A DNA stretch of 64,000 nt from Pleodorina starrii. Taxonomy: Eukaryota; Chlorophyta; Chlorophyceae; Chlamydomonadales; Volvocaceae. Shown here piece by piece: positions 1 through 11,553 of the stretch. The notes under the pieces are model-generated. The model searched no databases. It saw nothing but the letters and a program-made list of their open reading frames with translations, and was not told the DNA's origin. The stretch is from NCBI GenBank assembly GCA_030267565.1, contig BRXU01000023.1, positions 1,587,001 through 1,651,000 of the forward strand. The letters are read 5' to 3'. How positions within the stretch are numbered: the first letter of the stretch is position 1; each line of letters begins with the position of its first letter. The position numbers and the translations under genes were made by a program.

Positions 1-3000
1 CCAGCAGCCCACCCATCTCACCGGCCGAGTTGGGGTCCTCCACCTCGCCGTCACCGTCTTCCCCGCCGCCGTCATCCTCCTCCTGCTCCTCCTCCTCCTC
101 CTCCCGGTCTTCAGTCCCCACGTCGCCATCGCCGCCGAGGTCCGCAGAGTCCGGCTCCACCACCCCACCGGCGGTGGGCCCCACATCCGCATCCGCCATC
201 TCCACATCGACCGGGCCGCCACCGCCGCTGTTGTTGACCCCGGCAGCCTGCTCCTCCTCCTGCTGCTGCTGCTGCGCATGCGTCGGGGTGTCCTGCACCA
301 CCGCGCGCAACACAACAAAAATCGTATGTATTCGTCGCAAGTTGTGTTCGTCACATGACTGGGAAAATGCAACTCAGGATCTAAATCCAAGCCATGGCGA
401 ATCTCGACGTAAATCGACTGTAAATCCAGGAGGCGCCGTATACCCAAACGACAGCACACGTGGGTCTACGGCACACGACCGAGGTCGGAGCAGGCAAGCC
501 GGAAAGGACCTGTCCTGCGCAAACAGCAACGAAACCTGCTAAAAAAGCAACGAAACCTTCGCGAAGGAGCTACAATGAATCACAGAAAGAAAGAAAATTG
601 AAAGAAACAACCTACCGCGCCGCCGTGTGCTCCGGCGCCCTTGCCGGCCTCCGTCGTCGCCGCCGTGCCGGGCGCGGGTGACCCCGCGGCGGTACCGCCA
701 CCGCCGCTACCACCGGCAGCGGCGGCCGTCGCTGCCGTGCCGGCGCAACGGGCCTGCGGGCGCATACGTGCGTGCGTGCCGCCAGGCGGGCGGGTGGGTG
801 GTTCCGGAGCTACCGCGTAAGAAACGCGGCGCAACACTGACATCAACGATAGACTCAACGCAACACCCTAAGACAAATGTTTCATACTATGGAAACATTT
901 GCTGTGGCCCGGACTGTAGTTTCGCCCGCGTGTCGTGGTCCCCGCCTTTCCCCTCCCCCCTTCTGTCTTCAGCTCGCCCTTCTGTCTTCACTATAGCTGT
1001 AGCACGACCCCAACTTGAACGACCCGCAGCTTTTGCCACGTTTCACGCGCGCTCACCGCCGCTGCCCTTGGCGCCGCCGCCGCCGCCGCCGCTGCGGTCT
1101 GCTGCTGGCGACCCATGGCACTGATCTGGTGGGGCCCCAGCCGGCCCTTGAACCGGCCCACGAAGACCGCCCCAACCTTGAACCCGGAAAGAGGCAGTCG
1201 GAGCGAGAGCGGGAACGGGCGGGAGGGCGGACAGAGCCTTTAGCGAGAGAGCGAGCGAGCGCAAGCCAGGTGGTCGCCTTACTGTGTCAAGGGGGACGCA
1301 GAGGGACACACAGAGGGGCCCTAGACCCCCCCCCTGGAGCCGGCCACACCCCCGCCTAGCCCCCTCCCAACCGGCCACACCCCCTCTCCTCCCCCTGCCC
1401 CGCCGACCCACCTGACTGGGGTCCACCAATCTGGGTCGCGGCCCCACCACGGCCTTGCTGCTGCCGCCGCGTCGCTCCGGCCTCGGGGCGGCTGCGCGCG
1501 AGTTAGGAAAACGGGGAGAAGGAGGGGACAGAGTGGGGCGTAAGGTTGCGATTCGAAGCCGACACAGTCTGGTTGGGTTGCTGCAGCAACCCAACTAGGC
1601 ATCTACCTGGTAAAAGACCTGGGATACGGGCTTTTGGGGGGAGATAAAACACGTGACGGCAGCGGCGAAATGGACGCGGCGTTGGCAAGAGGACCCAGCA
1701 TGACCCAGCAGGACCCAGCGCCATTAAGGGCCATAAGGGGAGCCACACAAACGAACATGTTCGCGGAGGCCGCCAAACCACCACCGCCGCCACCGCCCTC
1801 CTCCTGCTCCTCCCCTCTGAGCCCCACACAGCACTGCAGGAGCTTCCCCCGCCTTCCACTGCCGCCCCCTCCCCTCTGTTCCCACTTGACCCGCTCACCC
1901 AGGGTGCGGCACCCCGCCCAGTACCCCAATGCCCCCCTTCCCCGCTCGCCCAGAGTAAGTATTGCTGGGTGGTCACCCACGTCCCTCCCTCCGCTGCGAT
2001 ATCGTCTCTACTACTTGCGCCCCCTCCCTCCCTCTCTCCCGCCGGCCCACCGGGGATACAACCACCCGCCACCGGGGGTAGCTCCACACACGATGGATGC
2101 ATCGACCCGCCACCGCCCCCACCACCGGGTACGGCGCCTCACCTGGCGCGTGCTCCGCCTGCGCCGCCGCCCCCGAGCAGACCCTCCGCACAAAGGCCGG
2201 GTCGGAGCTCACCTTCTCCGCCGCGAGCTCCTCCCTGGAGCAAGTGAATGGATTTGTGTGAGTGTGTTGGGTGGGTGAGGTGGGGGTGAGAGCAGGTATT
2301 TGGTGCGGAGGAGGCCGAGGTTTGATTTGGGTCGGCACCAAAGCACATCAAGTCGGGTCACATCAAGATGCACAACGAGGCGATGGCGGCATGGTCCCGA
2401 TGGCAGCAGCAGCAGCAGCAGGGGGGGTTCGCTCCTCCGGGAGGACAGAGCCAGGACGGAGCCCGTGAGCGGTAAACAATGGCGCAATCAAGGAAGGGAA
2501 TCTCCAAGGCCCGACACACACTCGCCGTTCTGGGTGCTCCATTTCGCAGCTTACTTGCAGCTCAGCCCCACCCCGCCCCACCCACGCGTGGGAGCGGCCA
2601 CGGTGTCGCCGCTCCTCAGTTTCGGTCACCCGAGTATAATCCGGTACTTCGGTGGTGGCAGGTATTGCCGGGTCGGAGCCCGTTCGTTTGCGTCGCCCCC
2701 GTCCCAAACCCATCGCTGCGGTTTCATCTTCTTTATCAGCCCACCCGTGCCCCACGACAACCATGCCCCCACTCATGTCCGCCGACATGCCACCCAAGCC
2801 ACCCCACCCAGAACCCTCTCTCACTTCCAGTTGCAGAGCTCCAGCGCCCGCCTCGCTGCGTCCTCATCCAGGTCGGGACACACCTCCTGGAGCTCTCGGA
2901 GCTGCGGATTGTGGAGGTGGAGGGACAAGGTGGTGGAGGGGGAAGGTGGGTGGAGGGGGAAGGGAAGGTGGAGGGACAAGGTGGTGGAGGGGAAGGTGAT

Positions 3001-3973
3001 GGAGGCGTGGTGATGAGGAAGGCGGGTGGGGGCGTGATAGGGAGGTGGATTTGGGAGGGGCTGGAGGAAATAGGAAGCACAGCGATGGGAGGGAAGGGGT
3101 ATATGGATGGAGGCGTGTTGGGAAAGGCGGCTTTGTGGATCAAGAGGGGGAGGCGGGTTGTGCATGCGGGGGTGAGGTGCGGTGGGAGAGCGAGGCAGCG
3201 CAGCAGTGGTGAAGGAAGGCGGGCGATGGGGGGAAGGGGCTCAGGAGGGGAAAGCGGAATCGGAGGAGCGTTGGGTTGGGGGGAAGGGAAGATGTCAAAC
3301 TGCAAGATGAGGCCTGGCGCTGTGCATGAACCTGCAAGGGGCCGGTTGCAGAAGGCGGCCCATGGCTCTCGGAATAGTTTGGCGGTGTGCCGAAGACGGG
3401 GCCGTGCTACCGGGAACTGCGTCACAGCACGACAGGCGACCACGCCGATAATGTGTGTAACGTAAGTTGTGCAATAGTGGATAATTTTTGCCACATACCT
3501 TTCGCTGTTTCTCTCGCCGCTCGTATTCCTGAAACATCTTCCGCTGCAACTCGACCTGACAAGGAAAAACCGAACATGCGCGGAAGCATAATTCCATTTT
3601 ATTGTCCTCAAGAAGGTTTTTTGGTGCAGATTGGGCTTCAGGGACGCCCTGCTTACCCGCTGCTGAATGATGGCGTGTTCATCCTCGGTGAGCTGCCGCT
3701 CATCTAGCTGCTTGAATAAATTCTCGGTCCTGCAAAGTGTGCCCGGTTGAGGCTTGTGGTGTTTGGGGCAAGGAGCGACGGCCTCTGTCCAGGCGCGTAT
3801 TGCCGAGGGGAGCGTGCACAGGCAATTGTTCTGCCCCGAACAGCATCTCACAGCCGGGTCAGCATGGACTGATACCTGCGACGCTCGATACCATTTTCCC
3901 CGGCATGAAAAAGCTCCACCAGGTTGACTGACGCCTGATTTTCAGAGGCCTGAGACTCGCCCGCGTCGGCCAT
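1..3973 (-). CDS. Helical protein with UBA/CUE-like segment and acidic low-complexity region (5' part; runs off left edge)
   Basis: Minus-strand exons, joined because splice sites and phases agree: 3973-3876, 3729-3657, 3555-3499, 2901-2825, 2234-2143, 1491-1412, 1176-1057, 753-616 and 292-1 (continuing outside). The start ATG at 3973 begins MADAGESQAS. About 342 residues are visible. Residues ~30-76 are Glu/Arg/Gln-rich and probably one long helix. Residues ~77-115 (exons 4-5) contain PDLDEDAARRALELCNWK, with the spacing and the Leu-Cys-Asn-Trp end seen in UBA/CUE ubiquitin-binding folds, followed by a helix ending FVRRV. Exon 7 has GAVFVGRFKGRLGPHQI before Gln/Ala runs. The last visible exon is Gln-rich, then strongly acidic (Glu and Asp runs). 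Ubiquitin binding is an inference from one short motif. Exons 1-5 and 7 are well supported; exons 8 and 9 are low complexity and less certain. The gene is divergent from the 4470 gene. Confidence 0.6.
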
Positions 3974-4469
3974 CTTGTTACTGAGACGGTAAATAGTGTA
4001 TCTCCTTTGTGCGAAACCTCGGTGATTATTTGTATGCCATAGCGAGTAGGTGAGCGTCGGCTGTCGTTTTGGTGTTTGGTATTTGAGGGACTGTTGTGTA
4101 TGTATCAGAGAATCAGACAATGGTCGTATGCCTCCCAGACGTGTGAAGTGAAAACAAAACGGTTGATCTGGTGTCTGGGCGCCCACGGCCCCATGCACCA
4201 TGCTGCAACGGATTGAAAATTTTGCACGGCTGGAACTGCTAACCGAAAGTACTCCACCGGACACAACCGATACCCTGAAACTTTGCCCCATTATCTAGCA
4301 CTCTCTAAACTTCGTAGGATTGTCAGTCTGATTACTTCTCTGCTGACGCAGTGACGGCTTCTGTGCCAAACAAGTACTTGCACCGCTAAACCATCGACCG
4401 CAGACAAAGCTCACTCGCCTTTCCTGCGCTGCAAATTTTAGCTGCTGAAATCATTGTGCTGGGGACAAC
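3974..4469. promoter_or_regulatory. Divergent intergenic region, probable bidirectional promoter
   Basis: About 500 bases separate the start codons of the minus gene (ATG at 3973) and the plus gene (ATG at 4470). The stretch is visibly less GC-rich than its surroundings and has no convincing exon. Both 5' UTRs and both promoters must lie here. No clear TATA box was identified. Assignment rests on position only. Confidence 0.5.
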
Positions 4470-6337
4470 ATGCCAACTGGACAAACAAGCACGAGTGGCC
4501 AAAAGGAGTCATGGGACTTCTTGAAAGGAGAGGGACCCTCCAGCGCTCTCTACTATTACGCACCGCTCTCAAAAGAAGGAGCGTTCAAGCCAGGTTGGAA
4601 CACCAAACGACCTCAGGCGGCAATACAGCAAGACGCTGACAGGAAAAGTTACCAAGCCTACAAGGTAACTGCAGCTCTGTAGCTAGCGGGCAGCAACAAA
4701 GTCGTTCAACATTACCAAACGCCTTTTCCTCGCAGGAACAACGCAATGCAGCACATAGCGAGCTGCGGAGAGAGAGGATAGTGGAGTCGTAAGTTGTCGG
4801 GGCAGCCGGGGTGGTGACGGGCCGCTGCTGGGCTAAGCCGCTGTTAAGCTAGGTGCCCACACAGCTGAACGCCTCTGCGCGTTGCAGCCCCCTGCCACAA
4901 CTCCTCCTCCCCACGCATTCGGCGCGCGTGCGGCTGCTTCCACCCGAGCTCCGAAACCCCGCTGTGCCCCCGCTGTGCCTAACCCTCACCGACCGCCCAC
5001 CCGCCCTTTTGCGTCGTCTTTCACAGGGATGGAAAAAACCGCTTCAATCCCATATCTCATCAGGTCAGCTCGCGCGATTTGGCGGTTGCAGCTTACGTGA
5101 GGGGAAACTCCGGGCGTGGCGGTGTGGTGGGGGTGGGGGTGGTGGTGGTGGGGTGATCGCACTCCTATCCTCCCTCTCAACCCTCCCTCCAAGCCGCTAG
5201 TGCAACTCGCCAACGCAGATTCAACCCTAACCCAACCCAACCCTCTTTGTCTCCCTGCAGACCGTTGGTCCTGGCGGCTCCCTGGCGCCCCCCACCGATC
5301 CCTGGCAACACCAAAAAGTCGGCATCCGGGCGCAGGTGGGACCACCACCGGGCGGGGGGTGGCGGGGGGCCGGCTGAGATCTGTGTGTGTGTTCGTGTGT
5401 GTGTTCGTGTGTGTGTATGTGTGTGTGAGAGAGAGAGAGGGGAAGGGGAGGGGCTCTGGGCGGAGAGGGGGGATCCGCGCTCGGGCTTGACCGGCCCTGT
5501 CTGCGCATCAGAGCGTCCCCTGCGTTGCCATCCGCGCCGCGCCCCGAGTCGCTCACTCGCGCTCACCGTGTTCGCCGTACTGCCTTACAATACACACACA
5601 CCTGCAGGAGCCACGGGCCGCGGCCGCGGACACCCTGCGGGTGCAGGCGGAGACGACGCGGCGCAATGTGGGAATCACGGAACTGCGGAAGGACCGCATC
5701 GCCAACGGAGGTGAGGCGTGGTGGTGGGTGGTAGTGGGAGTGCGTTGTGGGGGTGAGGGGTGGTGAGGGGTGGTGGTGGGAGTGCGTTGTGGGGGTGAGG
5801 GGTGGTAGTGGGAGTGCGTTGTGGGGGTGAGGGGTGGTGAGGGGTGGTGGTGGGAGTGCGTTGTGGGGGTGAGGGGTGGCGTGTGGGGTGAAGTGTGGCA
5901 AGTCAACTCGGAGGTGCGGGTGAGGGGTGTGTTTGTGTGGGGGTGAGGGTCATCCACGTAAAGGCCGGAAGCCCGGCGGGGGCGGGGCGGGGAGCGGGTC
6001 GTTTCAGACGGCTGGCTTCAAATGTGGATGGGGCGGCTAGGGGGCGATGTCGGGCGGCGGCCCTGTCTTTGTGGGGACCGCGGATTTCAGATGCCGGAGG
6101 GTTGAGGGCTGTGTGACTGGTGCGGCGGGCTGTGCTCTCCCTTGCACCTTGATAGCCTGACTGCTCATGCAGCTGATGTAACCGCTGCTGCCACCGCTGC
6201 CGCTGCCGCCCCATGAAACTGATGGAATCGCTGCTGCTGCTGCCACCGCCGCCGCTGCCGCCCGTCCTAATACCGCAGGTCTTTCCAAGCACCCTGGCGG
6301 CACAATGAAGGAGGTGCTGACGTGGGGCGGGCAGTAG
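4470..6337 (+). CDS. Hypothetical 173-residue protein, six exons
   Basis: Exons 4470-4664, 4736-4788, 5027-5063, 5261-5335, 5608-5710 and 6279-6337 give 522 nt, exactly 174 codons with the stop TAG. All introns are GT-AG. The protein starts MPTGQTSTSGQKESWDFLKG and is rich in charged, Tyr and Pro residues. It has no signal peptide or membrane span. The middle contains NRFNPISHQ, and the last two exons give a helix, TLRVQAETTRRNVGITELRK, followed by a short tail ending TWGGQ. Short proteins of extended character with an F/YNPI-type motif and Arg-rich helices occur among ciliary microtubule-associated proteins, and a volvocine alga is flagellated, so a ciliary role is possible. That is a weak inference: no family was recognised. 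The gene structure is more certain than any function. Confidence 0.72.
5382..5443. repeat. GT-rich microsatellite running into (GA)n, intron 4
   Basis: Runs of GTGTGTGT broken by TTC and TAT, ending in GAGAGAGAGAGAG. It lies inside intron 4 of the 4470 gene. All frames through it are artefacts. Confidence 0.85.
5711..5950. repeat. G-rich minisatellite in intron 5
   Basis: Imperfect tandem repeats of a G-rich unit of roughly 33-57 bases built from GGTGAGGGGTGGT and GGGAGTGCGTTGTGGG blocks. It starts at the donor site of exon 5 of the 4470 gene, so the intron's 5' end is itself part of the array. Confidence 0.8.
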
Positions 6338-8530
6338 CTGACGTCAGCGGCTGGCAGGAGCAGTAGCGGCTGTAGCAGCAGTAGCGGCAGCAGTAGCGGT
6401 AGCAGTAGCGGCAGTAGCTCGAGCATGGCACAGGGCGGGGCGGGGGGCCAGGGGCGGGGCCTTATGAAAAGGCGAACTGCGGGCAAGGAGCCGATGCGAT
6501 GTTGGCGGGGGCGGGTGGAGGAGATCCGCAGCGGCGGTGTTTGGATATCAGACAGGAGCCGAAAGGGGGAGGGCCTTAAGAGGGCGGCCTAATAAAAGGG
6601 AGGGCGCGGAGCAGGCGGCGGCGTGTCCTGATCAGGCGACAGCGTGTCCCTGCAGCTCGGTGGCTGCCGCTCGTAATGATGGGGGGAGGGAGGGGAGGTT
6701 GGCTTTAGTTACTTCGGGATGCATCAGTTGGCCTCCCAGCAGCTGTCGCCTTAATGAGAATGTGGCGTACAGCGTGTAGCGTAGTGTGGAAGGATGTTCT
6801 CGACCGCGAGGTTGATGTGCCGGCCGAAGCCGAAGCCGATGATGATGTGGCGGCAGCGAGGTGGTCGGCCGGCCGGTCACAAACAGGCTTCAAAACATAC
6901 CGTAGATGTACTGCGTTTGGACGTACCGCATCATACATGACAACACATTGATGCGCGCGTGTGTTTGCCGTATATTACCGTGAATGGATATTACATGTGC
7001 ATATGTGTGTTTGGGAGGAGGGAAGGGGAGGTGGAGGGCTGTGGGGCAACGGGCGTGGGGCGTGTGCTTTTGGGGCGTTGCCTGAGGCCTGGCCTGGCAG
7101 ACGGGCCGGGGCTTGGCGCCGGAGGCGGCGGCAGCGGCGCGTCCCCGGCCGGCTGCAGCCAAGGGGATGCACCGCTAAAGGAAAGGCACCATCCCGCTGG
7201 CTAAGCGTCTTGTTGGGGAGGTGTCAGGGTCCTCAGCGAGGGAAGGCCCCCTGAGCGCCTGTGTTGCTGTGCGGGTGCAGCCGGGTCAGGTCGGGCTGAG
7301 GTTACCGGCAGGTTGTCGGGTCGCGACCTCGGGATCATGGTCATCGTGGTGGTCGTGGTCGTGGTCGGGTCGTGGCCAGCAGGTGTGGGGGAGCAGGGCA
7401 CAAGGTTAAGAGCAGGCGTCAGGCGCAGGGCGTCGTGCTGTGATGAGAGGAGTGGAGTGCGCTTTGCCAGGGTGCAAAAGACGCGACGCGGTACAGTGAA
7501 TGTACGGCATATGTACGGTAGCCCAATTCCAGAGCGCACGTGTAAAAAGTGCGGCGGCTGCTGCCTCGTGATGTAGTGTTGGCGTTCGTTTGGTGGGTGA
7601 CGGTTGGCGACGAAGGACGAGCAGTGGATGTGCCGGTGGTGGCGGCGGCGGCGGCGACTCACAGCGCAGAGCAGCCTGGTGCGATTGCCGTTGCGCATGC
7701 GGTGATTGAGTATCGTAAGGCAGGCGACTGTTGTCGTACGTTTGCTCTGGGGCACCCGGGCGTTGTCGTGCGCTTGCCCAAGTCGCACGCGACGGCGGCT
7801 GGGGACTGGGGGGGGGTCCGAGGTGGAGCGGCGCAGGCGCAGCCGCTGATAGCTTTGGCCGGGGAGCTGTGAAGGAGGCGTGGTGCAAAGCTACGTCGTT
7901 TAGTGGCTGCGGGGTGACTAAGGTGATTAGGGGCGGGACGCTTCCCGCTTCCCGTGTACGATAATGTAAAGTGTATGTGCGTCCTTAGTATCGTGGGCAC
8001 AGCAAAGCACAGCGCGTTTCTATGCAGGTCCGTCAGCCCTCTGCCTTCACCCCGTCGCCTGTAAGTCACACGCACGTCATACTTGCACGTCACGCTGCAC
8101 GCCCGCCCGCCCCGCACCAGGAAGTGGTTTGCCGAGCGCTTGCCGAGTGTTTGCCGAGTCGACATAGCAAGCGCTAACCAGAAGCCACGAACATCTACGC
8201 CTAGGCACAACCATCCATCACGAGACGCCGCAGAGGATGTCTGGTAAACAACTTTTAAATTGAATCCGACGCTGTGCCGTGACCGCAACCTAGCAGCAGG
8301 GCCCTGCCTAGCAGCTGGCACCGTCGTGCCGTACGGACCACGACTAACGCGTTTCAATGTCTCCGCCGCTCTTGCTCTGAATCACACGACCGGCTGGGAC
8401 TTTGTAAGATATTTGCAATGTTCCTAGAGGCCTAACTTGGCTTTCTGAACTGCAGCGTGCTGTGCCGTGCTGCGCCCAGTTTTACGCAACCTTGCTAATA
8501 TCTACGCGTTCATATATTCAGGGTTGCCGT
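6338..8530. other. 3' UTR of the 4470 gene and upstream region of the glycosyltransferase gene
   Basis: There is no convincing exon in these 2.2 kb. Positions 6355-6420 hold short CAG/TAGCGG repeats. TGTAA motifs, the volvocine polyadenylation signal, lie at 7541-7545 and 7965-7969, so the 3' UTR may extend 1.2-1.6 kb. The stretch 7970-8530 probably holds the promoter and 5' UTR of the next gene. Confidence 0.45.
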
Positions 8531-8551
8531 ATGCAAGCCTGTTCTGTCTCG

Positions 8552-11500
8552 ATGGCTGCAGCACCCGCTTCCGAACCCGACGATGGCCGGCGGAGCCCCG
8601 TCCGTTTCGTCCTGTTCAAACAAAGCGTGATCACAGCTCACAACAGTCACTTTGCGGGCGGCAAGCACGCGTTCCTGTGCATGGCGACCGCGCTTGCGGC
8701 GGAGAGCTTCGATGTCCACGTCGTGTCCATCGCGACACGCGGCAAGGTGAGAGCCACCCCGCAATGAGCTATATATACACAACTACAGTCAGCATGCCTC
8801 TATTTCAATCATTACAATGTCATAACTTAGACGCCGCGCGCTCTCAGGTGCTGGTGCACGCGGGCATGGTCGGCCTGCTTCCCATGCTGAGCTTCGCCAG
8901 GCCCGGCGTCGTGACCTGGCGCGAGCAGCGGGTGAACCACCACGTCATCCTCCAGCCCGATGATTCACCACCTTCGGGAGCAGGGCCCGCTGCTGGGGCG
9001 TCGCTGGCCACGGCCGTGTCGTCCTACGTCGCGGACCTCGCCCACAACAGGGAGGCGCCGAAGGCGCCACCCCCCGCCGCAAGCACCTCAGGCTCACAAG
9101 CAGTCCAGGCCCTCCTTGCCCAGGCCTCCCCTGTCGAGGCTGTGGATAGGCTTAGCGGCAACAACGCACCGGGCCGCCAGGGAGGCAGCGCCGCCGTTGG
9201 TCCAGGGAGTAGCAACCGGGAATGTGGTTCAGGCGGCGTGAGCGCGGGAGGGCGGGCCGCCCTTGGCGGCACGTGCTGGGTCATCGTGGACGCGGACGAG
9301 AGCCAGAAGCTGCTGCTGCCGCTGCCGCACAACGCCGCAGGGCTCGTAACCCAAGCTGCCGCCGACGCGTCGCCGACGCCAAACCCCAGTTCGAATCCCA
9401 ACCCAGACAGCCAAGATGCGGCGCGAGCTGCCATCGCCTGCACCAGCAATTGCGCCGCCTTCGGCGTGGATTCCGACGCGGCCGACCGCCAGCGAACCGC
9501 TTCGGCCGGGGCGACGGCCGCGACGCTGTTCGAGGCGATCGTGGCTGCGGCGCCGCCGCGGCGCTGCCTGTCGTACGTTCAGAACGTGCACTTCCTGCCC
9601 ATGGGGCCCAGCGGCACCGGCCCCCGCCGACCCGAGCTGCTATCCGCCTGGTCACGATTGGCTGCTGTACTGGCGGTTTCGGAGTTCATCGCGGACTATG
9701 TACGACGGCACTGGCCGTCGGCGTCGTCGCCAGACAGTGTGCCGGCGGCGCCGGTGCGTGTCGTACCGCTTGCTGCCTGGGGCGTCTTTGGGCAGCCGCC
9801 GTTTCCTGATCTGGCGGCGGTGGCGAGACCGCAGCTGAGGGCCTGGCGGGCGGCGCAGCCGCCGCCGGAGGCGGCGCCAGCGGCGGCGCCGGCGCCGCTG
9901 GACGCGCCAGTGCCAATTCGCCCTGCAGTGGCGGCGCCGCCTCCGCCTCCGCCTCCGCCGCCTGTGGTTGACGTGGCGGTGTTGAAGCTGACGCCGGAGA
10001 AGGGCGCCTCGATTGTGGTGGAGCTGGCGCGGCGGATGAGGGGCCGCGTGCGCTTCCGAGTGGTAACCGGTGAGCTGAGCGAGAGCAAGGGTCCTGGCTG
10101 GACCCAGGACTCCTTGGTCCTAGGTCCTGTGTCATGAGTCCTGTGACATGTGCCTGGGGACCGGGGTCCGGGGACCGGGATTTTAAGGGTTCCATTGCCT
10201 CCATTGCCTCCCTCCCTTCCGTCTCTAACATCCCCGGTGACAGGCGACCCCGCCGCAGCCTCGGCCTTGGCGCCACTGGCGAAGCCCGGCGGTGCTGCTG
10301 GACCCTCCAAAAGCAGCCCAGAATCCGGATCCGGATCCTGCAGCAGCAGCCTCAGCAGCAGCACCAGCCAGGGGGAGCGGGAGAGCTCCTCCCAGACAGC
10401 CGTTGACGCTGTCAGTGGCGCCAGTGGCGCTGCCGCCTGCACGGCCGCCTGCGCCACCGCCACCGCTACCGTCACCGCCACCGCACCCTCCTCCTCCGCG
10501 GCCCTGGAGCTCTGGGAGCCCCAGCCCGATGTGGGTCGGGTGCTGCGCGGCTGTGTGGCGGTGTTGGCCCCCAGCTTGTGGCTGGAGGCGTGGGGCATGG
10601 TGGTGACGGAGGCGCTGCTGAGGGGGCTGCCGGTGCTGCTCAGCGACCTGGGTGAGTGAGTGGACGGGTGGGGTGGGTGAGTGAATGAACGGGTGGGTGG
10701 GAGGCAGGGAGGTAACGTAATAAGTAATAATACCGCAGCGGTGGAACCGGAGGCGACGGGACACGGGAGGGAGGGTTGATACTAGGTAGCTGCGGTAGCT
10801 GCAGGTGTGTGTAAACCGCCTGGCAGCAGCAGCAGTAGCTGACACTTGCGAGGCAGCTGCGCCGCTGCTGCTGCTGCTTTCCTGAGGACCCCGGTCCCCC
10901 CGCCCGCCCTCCCCCGCCCTCCCCGCCTGATGCCCGATCTGCCCAGTGTCGTTTTTTGTCCACGCCTGCACACCACGCGCGGCCATGGTTACTACCGCAT
11001 CGCTCTCTCAGAGATTCGGTTTGCCGTACTCCTTACCGTTTCTGCCGTACTGTGCCGTGCAGGTGGCCTGCCGGAGGCTGGCATGCGGCTGTGCCCCGCC
11101 GTACGTGTAGCCCCCATCCGGATCCCCCCCGACGCCCAGGGTACGCCCGACTGGGCCGCCCGGACGTATCCTAAACAGGACATCGGCGCCTGGGAGCGCG
11201 CGCTGATGGCTCTGCTGCTGAGGCAGGACGATGGTCCCGGGGCCGCCACCGCTACCGCCGCCGCCGCCGACAATGGTTCCGGAGCCGCCACCGCCGCGGC
11301 GATAACCGCCGTGACGAACGGTCGGGGCGGTCCAAGCGGCGACGCCGCCAACGCTTCAGGCAGCGGTGGCGGTGGCGGCGGCGGCGGTAGCGCCGATGGC
11401 GGTGTTGGTGACGGCGGCGATGGTGAGGAGGGGGATGCGTGGGAGCGGCTGAGTCGCTGGGGCCGGCAGGCGGCTCTGGCGCACGTGTGTCGCGGACCGG

Positions 11501-11553
11501 AGTTCAGGGTGGAGTGGCTGGATTGGCTGGCGGGGCTGGGATGCCGACCTTGA
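8552..11553 (+). CDS. GT-B fold glycosyltransferase, GT4-like (group 1)
   Basis: Exons 8552-8746, 8848-10069, 10244-10651 and 11063-11553 total 2316 nt (771 residues plus stop). An in-frame ATG at 8531 would add seven residues. The N-terminal Rossmann half (exons 1-2) has GGKHAFLCMATALAAESF, the glycine-rich turn plus helix typical of GT4 acceptor domains. Exon 2 continues with a QNVHFLPMGP segment, a SEFIADYVRRHW helix and VRVVPLAAWG. After a Pro/Ala linker comes LKLTPEKGASIVVELARR, in the place of the usual start of the donor domain. Residues 580-599 hold APSLWLEAWGMVVTEALLRG, the E-x7-E donor-sugar motif (Glu586, Glu594), followed by GLPVLLSDLGGLPEA across the last intron. Low-complexity Gly/Ser/Ala inserts interrupt the fold. 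Transfer from a nucleotide sugar is inferred from the family; donor and acceptor are unknown. No signal peptide or membrane span was seen. Confidence 0.85.

Noticed and set aside
1899..1993. Candidate extra minus-strand exon of the left-edge gene
   Set aside because: It has usable splice sites, but including it breaks the phase with the 1491-1412 exon. Skipping it joins 2143 to 1491 perfectly.
2300..3465. Plus-strand frames, including one starting MHNEAMAAWSRW at 2370
   Set aside because: They lie in introns of the minus-strand gene, have no matching plus-strand partner exons, and are dominated by repeats.
7659..8357. Minus-strand frame of 232 codons upstream of the glycosyltransferase
   Set aside because: Composition is irregular, no domain was seen, and the position is that of promoter/5' UTR. 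It has no supporting splice partners.
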